This document shows positions 25,502 through 35,040 of a DNA stretch of 64,000 nucleotides, piece by piece. Within the stretch, counting starts at the first letter, position 1, and each line of letters begins with the position of its first letter. Under the pieces are notes generated by a model, which was not told the DNA's origin, ran no database searches, and saw only the letters and a list, made by a program, of their open reading frames with translations. The position numbers and the translations under genes were made by a program. The stretch is taken from contig NC_012522.1 in NCBI RefSeq assembly GCF_000010805.1, positions 496,001 to 560,000 of the forward strand. Direction: 5' to 3'. This DNA comes from Rhodococcus opacus B4. GTDB taxonomy: Bacteria; Actinomycetota; Actinomycetes; Mycobacteriales; Mycobacteriaceae.

Positions 25502-27454
25502 ATGACACCCTTGAGCACCCACAAGACCATCCGGCTGACCACCGCGCAGGCGGTCGTGAAGTACCTCGCCGCGCAGTACTCGGTCGCCGACGGTGAACGC
25601 CGTCGCCTGATCCCCGCCGCGCTCGGCATCTTCGGTCACGGCAACGTCGCCGGCCTCGGCCAGGCCCTCGACGAACTGTCCGACGACCTGCCGTTCATCC
25701 AGGGCCGGCACGAGCAGTACCTGGCCCACATCGCCACCGCCTACGCCAAGGCCAGCCGTCGCCGCGCCACCCTAGCGGTGACCGCATCCATCGGTCCGGG
25801 CGCGCTGAACCTGGTCACCGCCGCCGGCCTGGCCACGATCAACCGGCTTCCGTTGCTGCTGCTGCCCGGCGACACCTACGCCACCCGTCACCAGGGGCCG
25901 GTGCTCCAGCAACTCGAGCACGCCAGCGAGGCCGACCTCACGGTCAACGACACCTTCCGCCCGGTCGCGAAGTTCTTCGACCGAATCACCCGCCCGGAAC
26001 AGTTGCTGACCGCGCTCCCCCAGGCCATGCGGGTACTGACCAGCCCCACCGACACCGGCGCCGTCGTACTGTCGCTGCCGCAGGACGTCCAGTCCCACGC
26101 CTTCGACTTCCCGATCGAGTTCTTCGAACCCCGCGACTGGAGGATCCGCCGCCCGCTGCCCGACCCCGCGGAGGTCGAGGCGGTCGCCGCCCAGATCCGG
26201 GAGGCGTCGCGTCCGGTGATCATCGCCGGCGGCGGCGTGCACTACTCGGACGCCACCGCGGCACTCGAGGCACTCGCCGAGCAGGCCGGTATCCCGGTCG
26301 TCGAATCGTTCGGCGGCAAGGGCGCGGTCAGCCGCGACGAGTGGTGGCAGGTCGGCGGCATCGGCCTGGAGGGCAACTTCGCCTCCAACAAGCTGGTCAA
26401 GCAGGCCGACCTGGTGCTCAGCGTCGGCACCCGACTCACCGACTTCGTCACCGGGTCGCAGTCGATCTTCGAGAACGAGAACGTGCGATTCGCCGCACTC
26501 AACGTCGTCGACGCCGACACCCGCAAGCAGGGCGCCACCGGCATCCTCGCCGACGCCCGCCTCGGACTCGAGGCACTGACCACCGCGCTCGCCGGGCACA
26601 CCACCAGCGACACGTGGCAGCAGACGGTGCGGTCGGCGAAGGCCGACTGGGCACCGATCCGGGCCGCCGCGCTCGATCCCGACACCGCCTTCGAGCCCGC
26701 GCAGCATCCGCACGCCCCGGTCACCGGAGCCGTGCTGACCCAGCCGCAGCTCATCGGCCTGATGCAGGAACACGCCCGCAGCGGCGACACGATCATCGCC
26801 GCGGCCGGCGGCCCGCCCGGGGACCTGCAGAAGGTGTGGGACGCCACCGGGAACCGCAACGTCCACCTGGAATTCGGGTTCTCCTGCATGGGGTACGAGA
26901 TCCCGGCCGCGATGGGTGTGCGCCTGGCCGAGGGCAACCGCGGGCAGCGGATCGTCACCTTCATCGGTGACGGCACCTACCTGATGGCGCCGACCGAGTT
27001 GGTCACCGCCGCACAGGAGGGCCTCGACGTCACCATCGTCGTCTCCGAGAACCACGGCTACCAGGTCATCCACCGTCTCCAGATGAACCGCAACGGACGC
27101 GAATTCGGCAACGAGTTCCGCTACCGCACCGACGGCGACATCATCGCCGACGGCGGGGACAAGGCCCGCCTCGAGGGCGAGTACCTGAAGGTGGACCTGC
27201 GGCAGATCGCCGAAGGCCTCGGTGCCACCGCGATCCGCGCCACCACCGCCGCCGACGTCCGCGCCGCGCTGATCGAGACCCGGGAGGTGTCCGGTCCGGT
27301 GGTCATCGTGGTGCCGACGGTCCCGCACGTGGACCTGCCCGGTGGGGACGTGTGGTGGGACGTCGCCCCCGCCGAAGTCTCGAATCAGGAATGGGTGCAA
27401 ACCCTGCGCGCCGACTACGACAACGCCGTGGGACGTCAGCGGTGGTTCGGATGA
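25502..27454 (+). CDS. iolD: 3D-(3,5/4)-trihydroxycyclohexane-1,2-dione acylhydrolase
   Basis: 650 residues from ATG 25502 (GTG 25478 is possible). A ThDP-dependent enzyme: the catalytic glutamate lies in GRHEQYLAHIATAYAK, and the ThDP/Mg site is GDGTYLMAPTELVTAAQEG followed by the asparagine of ENHGYQ. FGFSCMGYEIPAA and ESFGGKGAV are typical of IolD. It opens the cyclohexane ring of the dehydrated inosose to give 5-deoxyglucuronate. It is the most diagnostic inositol gene of the window. The stop overlaps the next start as ATGA. Confidence 0.92.
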   Translation: MTPLSTHKTIRLTTAQAVVKYLAAQYSVADGERRRLIPAALGIFGHGNVAGLGQALDELSDDLPFIQGRHEQYLAHIATAYAKASRRRATLAVTASIGPGALNLVTAAGLATINRLPLLLLPGDTYATRHQGPVLQQLEHASEADLTVNDTFRPVAKFFDRITRPEQLLTALPQAMRVLTSPTDTGAVVLSLPQDVQSHAFDFPIEFFEPRDWRIRRPLPDPAEVEAVAAQIREASRPVIIAGGGVHYSDATAALEALAEQAGIPVVESFGGKGAVSRDEWWQVGGIGLEGNFASNKLVKQADLVLSVGTRLTDFVTGSQSIFENENVRFAALNVVDADTRKQGATGILADARLGLEALTTALAGHTTSDTWQQTVRSAKADWAPIRAAALDPDTAFEPAQHPHAPVTGAVLTQPQLIGLMQEHARSGDTIIAAAGGPPGDLQKVWDATGNRNVHLEFGFSCMGYEIPAAMGVRLAEGNRGQRIVTFIGDGTYLMAPTELVTAAQEGLDVTIVVSENHGYQVIHRLQMNRNGREFGNEFRYRTDGDIIADGGDKARLEGEYLKVDLRQIAEGLGATAIRATTAADVRAALIETREVSGPVVIVVPTVPHVDLPGGDVWWDVAPAEVSNQEWVQTLRADYDNAVGRQRWFG

Positions 27455-28272
27455 GCACCGGTCCCGTCAACTCAGGAAGCCCTGTGAACAACACCACTCC
27501 CCTCGACGGGGGAACACTCCGCCGGCGGTTGGCCGACGGGGAGACCACCGTCGGCACCTTCGTCGGGATGGCGTCCTCGACGGCGGCCGAGGTCTGCGCC
27601 GCCGCCGGCGCCGACTGGATCCTGCTCGACCTCGAACACGGATCCGGGTCCGAAGACGCGCTGCGCGACGGCATTCTCGCCGCGGGTGCCTACGGCGTCC
27701 CCACCGTCGTCCGGGTCGAATCCGGTGAACGCATCCGGATCGGCCGGGTCCTCGACCAGGGCGCCGCCGGGGTCATGGTGCCGCGCCTGGACAAGCCCGA
27801 TCAGGTCGCCGACGCGATCACCCACCTGGCGTATCCGCCGCACGGGGACCGCGGCGTGGCGACCTACAACCGCTCGTGCCGGTGGGGCATGGACCGCTCC
27901 GTGCTCCTCGCCGAGGAGCAGGCCGCGCTCGGGGTGATCCAGATCGAAACCCTCGCCGCCCTCGACGCGGTCGACGAGATCGCCGCCCAGGCCGGTGTCG
28001 ACGTGCTGTTCGTCGGACCGCTGGACCTGTCGTTCGCACTCGGGGTGCCGCTGCAGTTCGACAGCCCGGTGTTCACGGCAGCGCTCGGGCGCGTGCTCGA
28101 GGCGGCGCACCAGCACGGCAAGACCGCCGGCATCCTCGCCGCCAACGCCGCCCTGGCCGCCGGCTACGTCGAACTGGGCTTCCGGTTCGTGGCCGTCGGC
28201 TCCGACTCCACCCTGCTCGCCGCGGCACTGACCGACGCGTTCGCCACCGCCCGTCCCGAGCAGACCACCTAG
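27451..28272 (+). CDS. HpcH/HpaI aldolase family protein
   Basis: 273 residues from ATG 27451 in an ATGA overlap with iolD (GTG 27484 is an alternative). Family motifs: TFVGMASSTAAEVCAAAGAD, LLDLEHG with the metal-ligand glutamate, the catalytic arginine in VVRVE, VMVPRLDKP, and VIQIETLAALDAV with a second metal ligand. Members are Mg-dependent class II aldolases releasing pyruvate (or a close 2-oxoacid) plus an aldehyde. Coupled to iolD, it could replace IolJ, but the chemistry would differ. Confidence 0.85.
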   Translation: MSTGPVNSGSPVNNTTPLDGGTLRRRLADGETTVGTFVGMASSTAAEVCAAAGADWILLDLEHGSGSEDALRDGILAAGAYGVPTVVRVESGERIRIGRVLDQGAAGVMVPRLDKPDQVADAITHLAYPPHGDRGVATYNRSCRWGMDRSVLLAEEQAALGVIQIETLAALDAVDEIAAQAGVDVLFVGPLDLSFALGVPLQFDSPVFTAALGRVLEAAHQHGKTAGILAANAALAAGYVELGFRFVAVGSDSTLLAAALTDAFATARPEQTT

Positions 28273-28295
28273 CCCACCGGGCACGAACACCCCGC

Positions 28296-28331
28296 GCCCT
28301 ACCGGGCCGGAACCACCGAGCCCAGTAGGGC
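28296..28331. terminator. Intergenic hairpin within the operon
   Basis: Arms 28296-28307 and 28320-28331 pair over 11 of 12 positions with a 12-nt loop. It lies between the aldolase and the Gfo/Idh gene, which has its own strong ribosome site. No T-run follows, so partial termination or mRNA end protection is more likely than full termination. Confidence 0.5.
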
Positions 28332-28353
28332 ACGACTGAAAGAGGTAACACCC

Positions 28354-29565
28354 GTGAGCACACCGCGCACCGTGGGAGTCGGTCTGATCAGCGTCGGCTG
28401 GATGGGGCAGCTCCATGCCCGCGCCTACCGCGACGTCCCGATCGTCTACCCCGAGCTCGGGGTCACCCCGAAACTGGTGATCGCCGCCGACACCGCCGAC
28501 AGCCGAGTCGAATTCGCCAAGAACGTCCTCGGATTCGCCGAGGGCACCACCGACTACCGGGAGGTCCTCGCGCACCCGGACGTCGACGTCGTCTCCATCT
28601 GCGCACCCAACTTCCTGCACGCCGAGATCGGCATCGCCGCCGCGAAGGCGGGCAAGCACTTCTGGATCGAAAAGCCGGTGGGCCGCAGCTACGCCGAAAC
28701 GTCGGCGATCGAGACCGCGGCCACCGAGGCCGGCGTGATCACCTCGATCGGCTACAACTACCGGCACGCCCCCGCCGTCGAGCACGCCCGCACGCTCATC
28801 GCCGAGGGCAGCCTCGGCCGGATCACCAACGTGCGCGCCACGTTCTTCTCCGGGTACGCCAACGAACCCAACGGCGCCCTCTCGTGGCGGTTCGACCGTG
28901 AACTCGCCGGCTCCGGGGTGCTCGCGGACCTGTTCAGCCACGCCACGGACCTGTGCCAGTACGTGGTCGGGCCGATCGCCGAGATAAACGCGCTCACCAG
29001 CACCGTCTACACCGAACGCCCGAAGCTGGAAATGGGGTCGGGCACCCACTTCGCGGTCATCGAGAACGGTGAGATGGGCCCGGTGGAGAACGAGGACTAC
29101 GCCGCGGCCCTGGTGCGGTTCGGTGCGCAGGGCCCGGGTTCCGGTGCGGTGGGCACCATCGAGGCCTCCCGCGTGATCGTCGGACCCGAGTGCGGCTACC
29201 AGATCGAGGTCTACGGCACCGAGGGCTCGGTGAAGTGGGACTTCGAGCGGATGAACGAGCTGAAGGTGTGCCTGGGCCGCACCAACCCCGAGCAGGGTTA
29301 CCTCACCGTCAATGCCAGCCCGAAGCACGGCGACTACTCCCGCTTCCAGCCCGGACCGGGCAACGCGCTCGGCTTCGACGACCTCAAGACCATCGAGGCG
29401 AAGAAGTTCCTGCTTGCCGTCACCGGTGGGCCGCAGAAGAACTCGAACGTGCACGACGCCGCGTCGGCGGCCGCGATCGTCACCGCCGCGGAGACCTCCG
29501 CGGCCACCGGTCAGTGGCAGAAGCTCGACGACATCGCCGGCACCACCGCCTCCCGCACCGTCTGA
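28354..29565 (+). CDS. Gfo/Idh/MocA family oxidoreductase
   Basis: 403 residues from GTG 28354, with AGAGG upstream. N-terminal Rossmann motif GVGLISVGWMGQLHARAY, then WIEKPVGR with the catalytic lysine and GYNYRHAP. The large C-terminal sheet domain is longer than in IolG. Probably an NAD(P)-dependent dehydrogenase or epimerising enzyme for an inositol isomer or sugar. It is the first of four members of this family between 28 and 40 kb. Confidence 0.82.
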   Translation: MSTPRTVGVGLISVGWMGQLHARAYRDVPIVYPELGVTPKLVIAADTADSRVEFAKNVLGFAEGTTDYREVLAHPDVDVVSICAPNFLHAEIGIAAAKAGKHFWIEKPVGRSYAETSAIETAATEAGVITSIGYNYRHAPAVEHARTLIAEGSLGRITNVRATFFSGYANEPNGALSWRFDRELAGSGVLADLFSHATDLCQYVVGPIAEINALTSTVYTERPKLEMGSGTHFAVIENGEMGPVENEDYAAALVRFGAQGPGSGAVGTIEASRVIVGPECGYQIEVYGTEGSVKWDFERMNELKVCLGRTNPEQGYLTVNASPKHGDYSRFQPGPGNALGFDDLKTIEAKKFLLAVTGGPQKNSNVHDAASAAAIVTAAETSAATGQWQKLDDIAGTTASRTV

Positions 29566-29608
29566 CCCCGTTCCCGCCCCGTACCTTTCGACACCTGCAA
29601 GGACGCTG

Positions 29609-30541
29609 ATGTCAACATCGATCTCGACTCAATTGTTCGTCGGCCTGGGCCCGCTGAATCGGGAGCTCGTCGACCCGTATCTGGCTGGGCACCAACAGCT
29701 CGCCCTGGATCCCACCGAGGAGCAGCTGGCGGTCGCCGAGGCCGCGATCGTGCGGGCGGCGTTCACCGTCGACGCCGCGCTGCTCGACCGGATGCCGGCG
29801 TTGAAGGTCCTCGCCCGCACCGGTGTCGGCACGGATCTGGTCGACGTCGCCGAAGCGCACCGACGGGGTATTCCGGTGGTGATCACCCCGGGCAGTAACA
29901 CGGTCTCGGTGGCCGAGGGTGTGTTCGCGCACCTGCTGTCGCTGGTGAAGCGGCTGCCGACACTGACCACGCTGGTGCGGAGCGGCCGCTGGGGCGAACG
30001 GGGTGGGGTGACCGTCGGCGACCTCGAGGGTGCGACGTTGGGGATCGTGGGGTTCGGGCGGATCGGCCGTAAGGTCGCGCAGATCGCCGAAGCGTTCGAC
30101 CTGAACGTCCGCGCCTACGACCCGTACGCCGAGATCCCGGACAGGTACCGGTGTGCGAGTGTGGACGAGGTGCTCACCTCCAGCGACTTCGTCACCCTGC
30201 ATGCACCGCTGACCGCCGAGAATCATCATCTGATCAACGAGGTGCGGCTGGCCGCGATGCGGCCCGGCGCAATCCTGGTCAACTGCAGTCGCGGCGCGCT
30301 GATCGACCTGGACGCCGCGCACGCGGCGCTGCGGGCCGGACAGTTGGCCGGTCTGGGCCTGGACGTCTTCGATCCGGAACCGCCGCAGTATCATCCGGTG
30401 TTCGACCACGCGAACACGGTCCTCAGTCCGCACCTGATGGGGTTCACCGATCGGGCGATGGCGCTGACCATCCGCGCCGCGGTCGAGGGTGCGGTCGCGG
30501 TCCTCGACGGCCGCGCACCGGCCGCGGTGGCGGCCCCGTGA
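29609..30541 (+). CDS. 2-hydroxyacid dehydrogenase (phosphoglycerate-dehydrogenase-like)
   Basis: 310 residues from ATG 29609, with AAGGA upstream. NAD-binding GIVGFGRIGRKVAQIA, the catalytic arginine in NCSRGALI, a glutamate in DVFDPEPPQYHP and a histidine in LSPHLMGF complete the D-2-hydroxyacid dehydrogenase triad. It would interconvert a 2-oxoacid and a D-2-hydroxyacid produced in the pathway. The GTGA overlap with the downstream iolG-like gene implies co-translation. Confidence 0.83.
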   Translation: MSTSISTQLFVGLGPLNRELVDPYLAGHQQLALDPTEEQLAVAEAAIVRAAFTVDAALLDRMPALKVLARTGVGTDLVDVAEAHRRGIPVVITPGSNTVSVAEGVFAHLLSLVKRLPTLTTLVRSGRWGERGGVTVGDLEGATLGIVGFGRIGRKVAQIAEAFDLNVRAYDPYAEIPDRYRCASVDEVLTSSDFVTLHAPLTAENHHLINEVRLAAMRPGAILVNCSRGALIDLDAAHAALRAGQLAGLGLDVFDPEPPQYHPVFDHANTVLSPHLMGFTDRAMALTIRAAVEGAVAVLDGRAPAAVAAP

Positions 30542-31530
30542 CCGTGCGGGTGGGGGTGATCGGCGTCGGCGTGATGGGCGCCGATCACGCCCGGACCCTG
30601 CATCGGTCGGTCTCGGGTGCACAGGTGACAGTGGTGACCGACTTCGACGCCGCCCGCGCGGACACCCTCGCGCACGAGTTGTCCGCGCGCACCGTCGCCA
30701 CCGCGACGGAATTGATCGCGGCCCCGGACGTCGACGCGGTGGTGATCGCCTCCCACGATTCCGCGCACGCCGAGCAGGTGGCGGCCTGCCTGGACCAGCG
30801 GAAGCCGGTGCTGTGCGAGAAGCCGCTGGCCCCGAGTGTCGACGAGTGCCGAGACCTGGTCACGAAGGAAGACGCGCTCGGTCTGGCCGATCCGCTGGTG
30901 TCGGTGGGATTCATGCGGCGGTTCCATCACCCCTATGTGGCGTTGGCCGACGAGGTGCGATCCGGGTCGATCGGTACCCCGTTGCTGGTGCGCAACTCCC
31001 ACCGCAACGTCTCCGCGTATCCCGGTGGCGATTCGGCCAGCACCATCACCAACTCCGCTATCCACGAAATCGACATCACAAGTTGGCTTTTGGGCTCACC
31101 GATCGTGGAGGTCGGCTGGCATGCCCCGCGCTCGACGTCCTACGACTCCTCGCGGCAGGACCCGCAGGTATTGATGCTGCGGACCGCCGACGGTGCGCTG
31201 ACGGTCGTCGATGTGTTCGTCAATGCCCGCTACGGGTACGACGTGCGCTGCGAGGTGGTCGGCGAAACCGGCGCGGTCAGCCTGGCCGCGCCCCACACCC
31301 TGTCGATCGATTCGTCGCTGCGATCGGCATCGATGTACCCGAAGGATTGGCGGCCGTTGTTCGCCGACGCCTACCGGCGGCAGTTGCAGGCCTGGATCGA
31401 CGCGCTCATCGCCGAGGTCGCATCCCCGCTGGCGACGGCCCGCGACGGGTTGCGGGCCACGCAGGTGGCCGCGGCCTTGATCGATTCGATGAACAACGAC
31501 GGCGCCACCACCAAGGTCGACTACCACTGA
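30538..31530 (+). CDS. iolG: Inositol 2-dehydrogenase
   Basis: 330 residues from GTG 30538, overlapping the previous stop. The N-terminus VGVIGVGVMGADHARTLHR is the signature of actinobacterial IolG. The catalytic residues are visible as LCEKPLAP (Lys) and NSAIHEIDITSWLLG (acidic residue and His). It oxidises myo-inositol, or an isomer, to 2-keto-inositol with NAD in the cytosol. It is the best IolG candidate of the four Gfo/Idh proteins. Confidence 0.85.
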   Translation: MTVRVGVIGVGVMGADHARTLHRSVSGAQVTVVTDFDAARADTLAHELSARTVATATELIAAPDVDAVVIASHDSAHAEQVAACLDQRKPVLCEKPLAPSVDECRDLVTKEDALGLADPLVSVGFMRRFHHPYVALADEVRSGSIGTPLLVRNSHRNVSAYPGGDSASTITNSAIHEIDITSWLLGSPIVEVGWHAPRSTSYDSSRQDPQVLMLRTADGALTVVDVFVNARYGYDVRCEVVGETGAVSLAAPHTLSIDSSLRSASMYPKDWRPLFADAYRRQLQAWIDALIAEVASPLATARDGLRATQVAAALIDSMNNDGATTKVDYH

Positions 31531-31587
31531 TCGTTGCCGTGATCCCCTGTTGTGATGCATCCCCCGAGAAGAGATTGAGCTAGCGCA

Positions 31588-34500
31588 GTGACATTTTCGA
31601 AGGTCTTGGTCGCCAACCGTGGCGAAATTGCGATCCGCGCTTTCCGTGCCGCCTACGAACTAGGTGCTGGAACGGTTGCGGTGTTCCCGTACGAGGATCG
31701 GAACTCGATCCACCGTCTGAAGGCTGATGAGAGTTATCAGATCGGCGAGGAGGGACACCCGGTTCGGGCGTATCTCTCCGTCGACGAGATCGTCTCCGCG
31801 GCCAAGCAGGCAGGCGCCGACGCCATCTACCCCGGCTACGGCTTCCTTTCCGAGAACCCGGATCTCGCCGCCGCGTGCGCCGAGGCGGGCATCACGTTCG
31901 TCGGCCCCTCCGCGGAGGTGCTCGAGCTGACCGGCAACAAGGCGCGGGCGATCGCCGCGGCGAAGGCGGCCGGGTTGCCGGTGCTGGCGTCGTCGGAGCC
32001 GTCCGCGGATGTGGACGAGTTGCTGGCCGCCGCCGAGACCATGCAGTTCCCGCTGTTCGTCAAGGCCGTCGCGGGTGGCGGTGGCCGCGGCATGCGCCGG
32101 GTCGCGGAGCGGGCGCAGCTCAAGGAGTCCATCGAGGCCGCCGCCCGCGAGGCGGAGTCGGCGTTCGGGGATCCGACGGTGTTCCTCGAGCAGGCCGTCG
32201 TCGACCCGCGGCACATCGAGGTCCAGATCCTGGCCGACGGCCAGGGCAACGTCATCCACCTGTTCGAGCGGGACTGCTCGCTGCAGCGCCGGCACCAGAA
32301 GGTCATCGAACTCGCGCCGGCCCCGAACCTGCCGGAGGAGCTGCGGGCGAAGATCTGCGCGGACGCGGTCGCGTTCGCGAAGGAGATCAACTACGCCTGT
32401 GCGGGCACCGTCGAATTCCTCCTCGACACCCGCGGCAACCACGTGTTCATCGAGATGAACCCGCGTATCCAGGTCGAGCACACCGTGACCGAGGAGGTCA
32501 CCGACGTCGACCTGGTGCAGTCGCAGTTGCGGATCGCGTCCGGGGAGACCCTGGCCGATCTGGGGTTGAGTCAGGACAAGATCACGCTGCGGGGTGCGGC
32601 GTTGCAGTGCCGTATCACCACCGAGGACCCGGCCAACGGGTTCCGTCCGGACACCGGCCGGATCACCGCGTACCGCACCCCGGGCGGTGCCGGTATCCGC
32701 CTGGACGGCGGTGCCACCCTCGGCGCCGAGGTGGGCGCGTACTTCGACTCGATGCTCGTCAAGCTCACCTGCCGGGGCCGGGACTTCGAGACCGCGGTCG
32801 CCCGGGCCCGGCGTGCGGTCACCGAGTTCCGCATCCGCGGGGTGTCGACGAACATCCCGTTCCTGCAGGCGGTGCTCGACGACCCCGATTTCAAGGCGGG
32901 ACGGGCCACCACCTCGTTCATCGAGGAGCGCCCCGAGCTGCTCACGCTGCGCAGCTCCGCGGACCGTGGCACCAAGATCCTGTCGTACCTCGCCGACGTG
33001 ACGGTCAACAAGCCGCACGGCGAGCGGCCGTCCGCGGTGTACCCGCGCGACAAGCTGCCCCAGATCGATCTGTCCACCCCGCCGCCGGACGGCAGCCGCC
33101 AGAAGCTCCTCGCCCTCGGGCCGGAGGGATTCGCCAAGGCGCTGCGGGAGCAGAAGGCCCTCGCGGTCACCGAGACCACGTTCCGTGACGCTCACCAGTC
33201 GCTGCTCGCGACCCGTGTGCGCACCAGCGGTCTGCTCGACGTCGCCGGACACGTCGCCCGGCTGACCCCCGAGTTGTTGTCGATCGAGGCGTGGGGTGGT
33301 GCCACCTACGACGTGGCGCTGCGGTTCCTGCACGAGGACCCGTGGTACCGGCTGTCCGCGCTGCGGGAGGCGGTGCCGAACATCTGCCTGCAGATGCTGC
33401 TGCGCGGCCGCAACACCGTCGGCTACACCCCGTACCCGGAGAAGGTGACGCGGGCGTTCGTCGAGGAGGCCACCAACAGCGGCATCGACATCTTCCGGAT
33501 CTTCGACGCCCTCAACAACGTCGACCAGATGCGGCCGGCGATCGACGCGGTCCGCGAGACCGGCACCTCGGTCGCCGAGGTCGCCCTGTCCTACACCGGC
33601 GACCTGTCCAACCCGCACGAGAAGCTGTACACCCTCGACTACTACCTGCGCCTGGCGGAGGAGATCGTCGAGGCCGGTGCGCACATCATCGCGATCAAGG
33701 ACATGGCCGGACTGCTCCGCGCCCCCGCCGCCACCACCCTGGTGACGGCGCTGCGGAAGAATTTCGACCTGCCCGTGCACGTGCACACCCACGACACCCC
33801 GGGCGGACAGCTCGCCACCTACCTGGCGGCGTGGCAGGCCGGCGCGGACGCCGTCGACGGTGCCTCGGCGGCGATGGCGGGCACCACCAGCCAGCCGGCG
33901 TTGTCGGCGATCGTGGCCGCGGCCGCGCACTCCGAGCACGACACCGGCCTGGACCTGCAGGCGGTGTGCGACCTCGAGCCGTACTGGGAGGCGCTGCGCA
34001 AGGTCTACGCACCGTTCGAGTCCGGGCTGCCCGCCCCCACCGGCCGGGTCTACACCCACGAGATCCCGGGCGGTCAGCTCTCGAACCTGCGCACCCAGGC
34101 CGTGGCCCTCGGGCTCGGCGACAAGTTCGAGGAGGTCGAGGCCAAGTACGCGGCCGCCGACCGGATGCTCGGCCGCCTGGTGAAGGTCACCCCGTCGTCG
34201 AAGGTGGTCGGCGATCTCGCCCTGCACCTGGTCGGCTCCGGGGCCTCCACCGAGGAATTCAAGGACAACCCGGCGAAGTTCGACCTGCCCGACTCGGTGG
34301 TCGGGTTCCTGCGCGGTGAACTGGGCACCCCGCCCGGTGGCTGGCCGGAACCGTTCCGCACCCGGGCCCTGGAAGGCCGGGGCGAGGCCAAGCCCGAGGT
34401 GCCGCTGTCCGCGGAGGACGAGAAGGCCCTCGCGGGCACGTCCGCGGAGCGCCGCGCGACCCTGAACCGGTTGCTGTTCCCCGGCCCGACGAAGGAATTC

Positions 34501-34992
34501 CTCGAGCACCGGGACAAGTACGGCGACACCTCGCAGTTGTCGGCGAACCAGTTCTTCTACGGGCTGCGCCGCGGCGACGAGCACCGGGTCCGTCTCGCGC
34601 AGGGCGTCGAGCTGCTCATCGGGCTCGAGGCGATCTCCGAACCCGACGAGCGGGGCTACCGCACCGTCATGGCCATCCTCAACGGGCAGTTGCGTCCGGT
34701 GTCGGTGCGGGACCGGTCGATCTCCAGCGAGATCCCCGCCGCGGAGAAGGCCGACAAGAACAACCCCGGCCACGTGCCGGCGCCGTTCGCCGGGGTGGTG
34801 ACCCTCGCCGTCACCGAGGGCCAGCACGTCGCCGCCGGCGACACCATCGCCACCATCGAGGCCATGAAGATGGAAGCCGCCATCACCGCACCCCGCGGCG
34901 GCACCGTGACCCGGCTGGCCATCGGATCGGTCCAGCAGGTCGAAGGCGGCGACCTCCTCGCCGTCGTGGCGACAACAGACGCGGCGGAGTGA
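31588..34992 (+). CDS. pyc: Pyruvate carboxylase
   Basis: 1134 residues, full single-chain length. Biotin carboxylase comes first (VLVANRGEIAIRAFRAA, then the ATP-grasp loop AVAGGGGRGMR). The carboxyltransferase comes next (TFRDAHQSLLATRVRT, and MLLRGRNTVGYTPYP). The biotin carrier domain is last, with the biotinyl lysine in EAMKMEAAI near residue 1092. It makes oxaloacetate from pyruvate and bicarbonate. It is usually a solitary anaplerotic gene. Here it lies inside the inositol-type operon, 57 nt after iolG, which suggests the pathway delivers pyruvate that must be turned to oxaloacetate. Confidence 0.94.
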   Translation: MTFSKVLVANRGEIAIRAFRAAYELGAGTVAVFPYEDRNSIHRLKADESYQIGEEGHPVRAYLSVDEIVSAAKQAGADAIYPGYGFLSENPDLAAACAEAGITFVGPSAEVLELTGNKARAIAAAKAAGLPVLASSEPSADVDELLAAAETMQFPLFVKAVAGGGGRGMRRVAERAQLKESIEAAAREAESAFGDPTVFLEQAVVDPRHIEVQILADGQGNVIHLFERDCSLQRRHQKVIELAPAPNLPEELRAKICADAVAFAKEINYACAGTVEFLLDTRGNHVFIEMNPRIQVEHTVTEEVTDVDLVQSQLRIASGETLADLGLSQDKITLRGAALQCRITTEDPANGFRPDTGRITAYRTPGGAGIRLDGGATLGAEVGAYFDSMLVKLTCRGRDFETAVARARRAVTEFRIRGVSTNIPFLQAVLDDPDFKAGRATTSFIEERPELLTLRSSADRGTKILSYLADVTVNKPHGERPSAVYPRDKLPQIDLSTPPPDGSRQKLLALGPEGFAKALREQKALAVTETTFRDAHQSLLATRVRTSGLLDVAGHVARLTPELLSIEAWGGATYDVALRFLHEDPWYRLSALREAVPNICLQMLLRGRNTVGYTPYPEKVTRAFVEEATNSGIDIFRIFDALNNVDQMRPAIDAVRETGTSVAEVALSYTGDLSNPHEKLYTLDYYLRLAEEIVEAGAHIIAIKDMAGLLRAPAATTLVTALRKNFDLPVHVHTHDTPGGQLATYLAAWQAGADAVDGASAAMAGTTSQPALSAIVAAAAHSEHDTGLDLQAVCDLEPYWEALRKVYAPFESGLPAPTGRVYTHEIPGGQLSNLRTQAVALGLGDKFEEVEAKYAAADRMLGRLVKVTPSSKVVGDLALHLVGSGASTEEFKDNPAKFDLPDSVVGFLRGELGTPPGGWPEPFRTRALEGRGEAKPEVPLSAEDEKALAGTSAERRATLNRLLFPGPTKEFLEHRDKYGDTSQLSANQFFYGLRRGDEHRVRLAQGVELLIGLEAISEPDERGYRTVMAILNGQLRPVSVRDRSISSEIPAAEKADKNNPGHVPAPFAGVVTLAVTEGQHVAAGDTIATIEAMKMEAAITAPRGGTVTRLAIGSVQQVEGGDLLAVVATTDAAE

Positions 34993-35040
34993 CGTGTACG
35001 CGCACACTGACCACATACACATGAAGTCGAGGGGACAGAG

